This document shows, in pieces, positions 6,920 to 11,738 of a stretch of DNA of 11,738 bases (the first letter of the stretch is position 1; each line of letters begins with the position of its first letter). The position numbers were made by a program, and so were the translations under genes. The notes below the pieces were generated by a model, which saw nothing but the letters and a program-made list of their open reading frames with translations, ran no database searches and had not been told where the DNA came from. The DNA is from CAYZQE01 sp964480635 (lineage in GTDB: Bacteria > Pseudomonadota > Gammaproteobacteria > GCA-001735895): positions 1-11,738 of the forward strand of contig CAYZQE010000076.1 of assembly GCA_964480635.1 (NCBI GenBank), in the 5' to 3' direction.

Positions 6920-9706
6920 GTGACTGACTATAAACAAACCCTAAACCTTCCTCAAACTGATTTTCCAATGAAAGGCAATCTTGCGAACCGAGAGCCAGCC
7001 CGTTTAAAAAACTGGATAGATAACGACCTATACGGAAAAATTCGTAAGGCTCGTAAGGGCGCTAAAACCTTTATTTTGCATGATGGCCCGCCTTATGCAA
7101 ATGGCAGCATTCATATTGGTCATGCGGTTAATAAAATTTTAAAAGACATGATTGTTAAGTCTCGTACTTTAATGGGCTTTGACGCGCCTTATGTGCCAGG
7201 TTGGGATTGTCATGGCTTACCCATTGAGCATCAAGTAGAGAAAAAGATTGGTAAACCAGGCATTAAAGTCGATGCCGATGTGTTTCGTAAAGCGTGCCGT
7301 GAATTTGCTGACAAGCAAGTCGATAGCCAGCGTAAAGACTTTATTCGATTGGGTGTATTAGGTGAATGGGACACCCCTTATTTAACCAAAGACTTTAAAA
7401 CCGAAGCGAATATCGTACGTTCATTAGGTAAAATCATTGATAATGGTCATTTGCATAAAGGCGTTAAGCCGGTGCATTGGTGTACTGATTGTGGTTCTGC
7501 ATTAGCAGAAGCCGAAGTAGAGCATCAAGATAAGGTATCTTTAGCGATTGACGTTAAATTTAAAGCGCAAAATGCCACCACGTTTAATGCCTTTTTTGGT
7601 GTTAATGATGATCGCGACGTGTCGGTTGTTATTTGGACAACAACGCCTTGGACAATTCCAGCCAATATGGCCGTTTCTTTGCACCCTAATTTTGAATACA
7701 GCTTGATTGAAGTGAATGGTGATCGTTTGGTTATTGCTGCTGATCTTGTTGAAGATGCTTTGGCGCGTTATGAGTTATCTGGTCATACTGTTTTAGGGTC
7801 ATGCGAAGGTAAAGATTTAGATAAACAGCTGTTACAGCACCCTATTTATGACCGTTCTTCATTGTTGATTGTCGGCGACCATGTCACGCTTGAAGCAGGC
7901 ACAGGTGCTGTGCATACAGCACCAGCTCATGGTCAAGACGATTTTGTGATTGCTAACCAATACGGCATTGAAACCTATAACCCTGTTGGTGACAACGGCT
8001 GTTACTTGCCAGACACAGAAATTTTTGCAGGTGAGCATGTGCTTAAAGCCAACCAGCATGTGGTTGATGTACTTACAGAACATAACGCATTGCAATACGT
8101 GACTAAAATTAATCACAGTTATCCGCATTGCTGGCGTCATAAAACACCTATTATTTTTCGTGCCACACCGCAATGGTTTATCAGTATGGATAAGGGGGGC
8201 TTACGAGATAAAGCGATGCAAGAGATTAAAAATGTTGAATGGCTGCCTGATTGGGGGCAAGCACGTATCGAAAGCATGATTGATAAGCGCCCTGACTGGT
8301 GTATTTCACGACAACGTTATTGGGGAGTTCCTATCCCACTTTTTGTTCATAAAGACACACAAGAACTGCATCCTGACACCAATGCTTTAATCGAAAAAGC
8401 AGCTAAAAAAATAGAAACGACGGGTATTGAAGGCTGGTTTTCATCAACGGCTGAAGACTTTTTAGGTGCTGATGCAGCGGATTATCGTAAAATTAGCGAT
8501 ACCTTAGACGTATGGTTTGATTCGGGTACAACGCATTACAGCGTGTTAAAAAATGACCCGCGCTTATCTTACCCTGCTGATTTATATTTAGAAGGCTCTG
8601 ACCAACACCGTGGTTGGTTTCAGTCTTCATTATTGTCGTCATGTGCCATGAATGGTGAAGCACCTTATAGACAAGTGTTAACTCATGGTTTTACGGTAGA
8701 TTCGAAAGGCCACAAAATGTCTAAATCAGTGGGTAATGTGGTTGCACCGCAAAAAGTCATTGATAACTTAGGCGCCGATATTTTACGACTATGGGTTGCG
8801 GCAACCGATTATTCGGGTGAAATGACAATTTCTGATGAAATTTTAAAACGAACCGCCGATTCATACCGACGTATTCGCAATACATTACGTTTTTTATTGT
8901 CTAATTTACACGGATTTGAACCAACAAATAATGTGTTAGAACACAATCAATTATTGGCTTTAGATCAATGGGTTATAGCCCAAACTTTAGAGTTGCAAAA
9001 GGAATTAGAAGGCCTATATGAAACCTACCAGTTTCATGTTGCTGTGCAAAAAATTCATCACTTTTGTGCAGTCACTTTAGGTGGTTTTTACTTAGACATT
9101 ATTAAAGATCGTCAATATACAACTCAAGAAAACAGCTTAGCCAGACGCTCGTGTCAAACAGCGATGTTTCATGTGATTGAGGCCATGGTGCGTTGGATTG
9201 CACCTATTTTAAGTTTTACAGCCGATGAAATATGGGATTCATTACCTGGTGAGCATCCACCGTTAGATGTGTTTACAGCAACATGGTATGACGGCTTAAG
9301 CGAAGCTAAAGGCAATGCAGTCGAAGATTCTACTTGGCAATCCTTACTCAGTATTCGTACTGAAATGTCGAAACACATTGAATTGTTACGCAAAGATAAA
9401 AAGTTAGGCTCTAGCTTACAAGCTAAGGTTAAAGTGGCATGTAGCCAAAAGCTGTACGATAGTTTAAGCGTTTTAGGTGACGAATTGCGCTTTGTATTAA
9501 TTACCTCCGAAGCCAGTTTAAGTGTGATGGCCGATGCAAAAAATGATGCAGATTTTAGCGTAAGTGTTGCCGTCAGTGAAGATGAAAAATGTGAGCGTTG
9601 TTGGCATTTACGCCCCGATGTGGGCACGCACAAAGAGCATGAAACACTGTGTGGTCGCTGTATTGATAACATTGATGGCGAAGGCGAAACGCGTCATTAT
9701 GCTTAA
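6920..9706 (+). CDS. ileS: Isoleucyl-tRNA synthetase
   Basis: The 928-residue class I aminoacyl-tRNA synthetase charges tRNA-Ile with isoleucine. Visible signatures are the HIGH motif at 65-68, WDCHGLPIE at 95-103, the CP1 editing domain with TTPWTIPAN at 241-249 and GTGAVHTAPAHGQDDF at 327-342 (removes valine from mischarged tRNA), RPDWCISRQRYWGVPIP at 457-473, and KMSKS at 599-603. A C-terminal zinc site is formed by Cys891, Cys894, Cys911 and Cys914. The zinc site and length place it with the usual bacterial IleS1 type rather than the eukaryote-like mupirocin-resistant IleS2. The start is GTG, with GGA at 6911-6913 six bases upstream, 20 nt after ribF. Its last 8 nt overlap lspA. Confidence 0.97.
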   Translation: MTDYKQTLNLPQTDFPMKGNLANREPARLKNWIDNDLYGKIRKARKGAKTFILHDGPPYANGSIHIGHAVNKILKDMIVKSRTLMGFDAPYVPGWDCHGLPIEHQVEKKIGKPGIKVDADVFRKACREFADKQVDSQRKDFIRLGVLGEWDTPYLTKDFKTEANIVRSLGKIIDNGHLHKGVKPVHWCTDCGSALAEAEVEHQDKVSLAIDVKFKAQNATTFNAFFGVNDDRDVSVVIWTTTPWTIPANMAVSLHPNFEYSLIEVNGDRLVIAADLVEDALARYELSGHTVLGSCEGKDLDKQLLQHPIYDRSSLLIVGDHVTLEAGTGAVHTAPAHGQDDFVIANQYGIETYNPVGDNGCYLPDTEIFAGEHVLKANQHVVDVLTEHNALQYVTKINHSYPHCWRHKTPIIFRATPQWFISMDKGGLRDKAMQEIKNVEWLPDWGQARIESMIDKRPDWCISRQRYWGVPIPLFVHKDTQELHPDTNALIEKAAKKIETTGIEGWFSSTAEDFLGADAADYRKISDTLDVWFDSGTTHYSVLKNDPRLSYPADLYLEGSDQHRGWFQSSLLSSCAMNGEAPYRQVLTHGFTVDSKGHKMSKSVGNVVAPQKVIDNLGADILRLWVAATDYSGEMTISDEILKRTADSYRRIRNTLRFLLSNLHGFEPTNNVLEHNQLLALDQWVIAQTLELQKELEGLYETYQFHVAVQKIHHFCAVTLGGFYLDIIKDRQYTTQENSLARRSCQTAMFHVIEAMVRWIAPILSFTADEIWDSLPGEHPPLDVFTATWYDGLSEAKGNAVEDSTWQSLLSIRTEMSKHIELLRKDKKLGSSLQAKVKVACSQKLYDSLSVLGDELRFVLITSEASLSVMADAKNDADFSVSVAVSEDEKCERCWHLRPDVGTHKEHETLCGRCIDNIDGEGETRHYA

Positions 9707-10190
9707 GCTCTTATGGATAAGTTTAGTGATCGTGATCTTAGATCAGGGCACTAAATGGTTAGCGTCTACTCAGCTTGAGTTTCATCAATTAACACCTGTG
9801 ATGCCCTATTTTGATTGGTATTTAGCACATAACAAAGGCGCTGCTTTTAGCTTTTTGGCAGACCAAGGAGGTTGGCAACGTTGGTTTTTTGCTATCTTAA
9901 CCACTGTGATTAGTATTGTGTTAGTTGTTTGGCTAAAAAAACTGGATCATCGCTATAAATACACGGCTATCGCATTAAGCCTTATTATCGGCGGCGCTAT
10001 AGGTAATTTAATTGATCGCGTGGGCTTAGGTTATGTGGTTGATTTTATTCAAATTTGGTTAGGCACATACCCTTGGCCTACCTTTAATATTGCCGACATA
10101 GCTATTTCTATAGGTGCCGTATTATTAATTTCAGCTGATTTGTTGTTAGGTGAAAATAAAGAAAATGAGAAAGCTCATGAGCGCCGATAA
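9699..10190 (+). CDS. lspA: Lipoprotein signal peptidase (signal peptidase II)
   Basis: The 163-residue inner membrane aspartyl protease cleaves the signal peptide of prolipoproteins before their diacylglyceryl cysteine. Four membrane segments are apparent (about 4-20, 62-79, 89-106 and 132-150). Conserved motifs are LDQGTKW at 14-20, NKGAAFSFLAD at 45-55, GNLIDR at 102-107, VVDF with catalytic Asp115, and FNIAD with catalytic Asp133. The same frame is open further upstream to an ATG at 9564, but that stretch lies inside ileS and has no family similarity. The ATG at 9699 gives the standard length and start. It overlaps the ileS end by 8 nt, and its own end overlaps fkpB by 14 nt. The two lipoproteins encoded at the left of the window would be among its substrates. 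Confidence 0.95.
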   Translation: MLKLLWISLVIVILDQGTKWLASTQLEFHQLTPVMPYFDWYLAHNKGAAFSFLADQGGWQRWFFAILTTVISIVLVVWLKKLDHRYKYTAIALSLIIGGAIGNLIDRVGLGYVVDFIQIWLGTYPWPTFNIADIAISIGAVLLISADLLLGENKENEKAHERR

Positions 10191-10635
10191 AAAAATAAAC
10201 CGATTTAGCAAAGTGACCATGCATCATCAACTTGGCTTGCCCGATGGCTCAGTGTTCGAAGATACTTTTGAAGAAGAGCCTATGGTGCTTCAGTTAGGCA
10301 GTGGTGAATTGGCAGAAGGCTTAGAGCTAGCATTGTTAGATTTAGTCGAAGGTGATGAGCAAACGATCGACATTAACCCCGATTTGGCTTTTGGCTTTAC
10401 CGATGAATCATTGATTGTTGATATGGACAGAGATGAATTTGATGCTGACATGGAGCTGCAAGAAGGTTTAATTATTGAGTTTTCAACGCCGAATGAAGAC
10501 TTTATTCCGGGGACTATTTTAAGTTTTGATGACAGCAATGTCACCGTTGATTTAAACCACCCCTTAGCAGGGCAAAAGATTCGTTACAAAGTCAAAATTG
10601 TAATGGTTGAAAATAATCCTGTGGTATTAAATTAA
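10177..10635 (+). CDS. fkpB: FKBP-type peptidyl-prolyl isomerase, SlpA/FkpB family
   Basis: The product, 152 residues from the chosen start, is a small cytoplasmic FKBP of the SlpA type, catalysing cis/trans isomerisation at proline and acting as a chaperone. The FKBP part carries LPDGSVFEDT at 21-30, LQLGSGELAEGLE at 38-50 and, after the inserted IF (chaperone) domain of about 72-122, VDLNHPLAGQ at 124-133. The protein is strongly acidic. The frame also contains ATGs at 10150 and 10165, but the ATG at 10177 has GAGA six bases upstream (10167-10170) and fits the start of homologues best. This start lies within lspA, 14 nt before its end, so translation is probably coupled. The position between lspA and ispH is the standard one for this gene. 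Confidence 0.92.
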   Translation: MSADKKINRFSKVTMHHQLGLPDGSVFEDTFEEEPMVLQLGSGELAEGLELALLDLVEGDEQTIDINPDLAFGFTDESLIVDMDRDEFDADMELQEGLIIEFSTPNEDFIPGTILSFDDSNVTVDLNHPLAGQKIRYKVKIVMVENNPVVLN

Positions 10636-10650
10636 TAGATGGATAAGGTC

Positions 10651-11583
10651 ATGAACATATTTTTAGCAAACCCAAGAGGTTTTTGTGCCGGTGTAGATCG
10701 AGCGATTGATATTGTTGAGCGTGCTATTGAATTATTAGGCGCACCCATTTATGTACGTCACGAAGTGGTTCATAACAAATTTGTAGTGAATGATTTAAAG
10801 CAAAAAGGCGCTATTTTTGTAGAAGAATTAGATCAAGTACCTGATGATAAAGCCGTTATTTTTAGTGCCCATGGGGTTTCTAAGGCCGTTAAAGCCGAAG
10901 CTACCCGTCGCGGTTTAAAGGTCTTTGATGCGACTTGTCCATTGGTGACAAAAGTACATTTAGAAGTGACTCGCTATAGTTTATTCGGACATGAAACTAT
11001 TTTGATTGGGCATAAAGGTCACCCCGAAGTAGAAGGCACGATGGGGCAATATGATGGTTCTAACGGCGGGGCTATTTATCTGGTTGAATCTGTCGATGAT
11101 GTGAATACTTTAAGTATTAAAAACCCTAAAGAACTTTATTTTGTCACCCAAACGACCTTGTCAATGGATGATACCAGTGTGGTGATAGATGCCTTGCGTA
11201 GCCGTTTTCCCGATATAGAAGGGCCGCGTAAAAACGATATTTGTTATGCCACTCAAAATAGGCAAGACGCTTTAAAAGAGCTGACTCAAAAGTGTGATGT
11301 CATTTTAGTGGTAGGTTCAACAAATAGCTCTAACTCGAACCGTTTAAGAGAAATAGCCGAAAACAATAACATTGACGGCTATTTAATTGATGGCGCTGAC
11401 GATATAAAAGATGAATGGTTAGACGGAAAGCAAGCCATTGGCGTCAGTGCTGGCGCATCAGCGCCTGAATTACTGGTTCAAGAGGTGATTCTTCACTTAA
11501 AAGCGCGTGGTGTAATCACTGTGGAAGCATTAGGCTTTGAAGAAGAGGTTGTTTTTTCGCTACCTAAAGAATTAAGGCGTTAA
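10651..11583 (+). CDS. ispH: 4-hydroxy-3-methylbut-2-enyl diphosphate reductase
   Basis: The 310-residue cytoplasmic iron-sulfur enzyme performs the last step of the MEP pathway, reducing HMBPP to IPP and DMAPP. The three cluster cysteines are Cys12 (NPRGFCAGVD), Cys96 (FDATCPLVTK) and Cys198 (DICYAT). Substrate-binding residues are also present: His41 (HEVVHN), His74 (SAHGV), His124 and catalytic Glu126 (HPEVEG), TQTTLS, and NSSNSNRL near 220. I chose ATG 10651 over the in-frame ATG 10639 because the protein then begins MNIFLANPRGFC as in E. coli (MQILLANPRGFC), and GGATAAGG just upstream can serve as its Shine-Dalgarno sequence. It follows fkpB by 15 nt and closes the right-hand block. MurJ in the same block handles a lipid carrier derived from these isoprenoids. 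Confidence 0.95.
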   Translation: MNIFLANPRGFCAGVDRAIDIVERAIELLGAPIYVRHEVVHNKFVVNDLKQKGAIFVEELDQVPDDKAVIFSAHGVSKAVKAEATRRGLKVFDATCPLVTKVHLEVTRYSLFGHETILIGHKGHPEVEGTMGQYDGSNGGAIYLVESVDDVNTLSIKNPKELYFVTQTTLSMDDTSVVIDALRSRFPDIEGPRKNDICYATQNRQDALKELTQKCDVILVVGSTNSSNSNRLREIAENNNIDGYLIDGADDIKDEWLDGKQAIGVSAGASAPELLVQEVILHLKARGVITVEALGFEEEVVFSLPKELRR

Positions 11584-11587
11584 AAGA

Positions 11588-11738
11588 CTAGTCCTTAGTG
11601 CACAAACTGGCAGAAAACTTTTGCACGCGCTTACCCATCATTAAAATAATTAAAAAGGCAGCAGGCCACGCTAAAATAAAAGCATTTGCCCATCGGCTTA
11701 AAAATTCAGCATCAAACCCTGTATTAATATAGGTAATG
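11588..11738 (-). CDS. Partial DUF2798-type small membrane protein (5' end outside window)
   Basis: On the minus strand a frame enters at the right edge and runs for 49 codons to a TAG at 11590-11588. It reads ITYINTGFDAEFLSRWANAF, then ILAWPAAFLIILMMGKRVQK and FSASLCTKD. The pattern of an N/TGF or similar loop, FLSRW, an Ala/Trp/Pro-rich membrane helix and a basic end is what I recall for the C-terminal half of DUF2798 proteins, which are about 75-80 residues with two membrane helices and unknown function. The start codon and first helix would lie beyond 11738. It converges on ispH, whose stop codon is 4 nt away. Confidence 0.65.
   Translation of the reverse strand, partial: ITYINTGFDAEFLSRWANAFILAWPAAFLIILMMGKRVQKFSASLCTKD

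Noticed and set aside
7859..8173. Antisense open frame (104 codons) opposite the ileS editing domain
   Set aside because: It overlaps conserved editing-domain motifs on the coding strand and shows no independent coding signal.
9169..9672. Long antisense open frame (167 codons) opposite the ileS 3' end
   Set aside because: The length reflects codon bias of ileS on the other strand. The translation is Ser/Leu-rich without any recognisable motif, and ileS is certain here.
11586..11593. Palindrome GACTAGTC just after ispH, considered as a terminator
   Set aside because: It has no loop, does not extend, and is not followed by a T-run on either strand.

Overview
The window looks like chromosomal DNA of an AT-rich, probably aquatic gammaproteobacterium. 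The main evidence is the gene order ribF-ileS-lspA-fkpB-ispH, a classic gammaproteobacterial cluster. The encoded proteins also resemble the E. coli/Pseudomonas versions in length and motifs. I cannot name the genus from sequence alone.

Layout. Positions 1-102 are a short upstream region; its minus strand carries strong Shine-Dalgarno-like sequence, suggesting a divergent gene just off the left edge. A rightward gene (103-1017) encodes an exported metallo-beta-lactamase-fold hydrolase. It meets, stop codon against stop codon, a leftward two-gene unit (4073 to 1018). That unit consists of a large lipoprotein subtilisin-like protease followed by a small PrcB-like lipoprotein, the two overlapping as TAATG. 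A 290-bp divergent intergenic region (4074-4363) holds a good candidate promoter for the protease and two dyad-symmetric, operator-like sites, one close to a CRP site. From 4364 to 11583 six rightward genes are packed tightly: murJ, ribF, ileS, lspA, fkpB and ispH. A partial minus-strand DUF2798-type membrane protein gene, cut by the right edge, converges on ispH with 4 bp between them.

How the genes fit together. The right-hand block is housekeeping: lipid II flipping, FMN/FAD synthesis, isoleucyl-tRNA charging, lipoprotein signal-peptide cleavage, peptidyl-prolyl isomerisation and the last step of isoprenoid precursor synthesis. Short gaps and overlaps (10, 20, -8, -14 and 15 nt) indicate one operon with translational coupling. 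The left-hand block is accessory. Its most interesting part is the protease/PrcB pair, which recalls the dentilisin (PrtP-PrcA-PrcB) system of oral treponemes, where a PrcB lipoprotein is needed for the subtilisin-like protease. Both products here have lipoprotein signals that LspA, encoded nearby, would process. I see no RNA gene, CRISPR array, insertion sequence or convincing rho-independent terminator.
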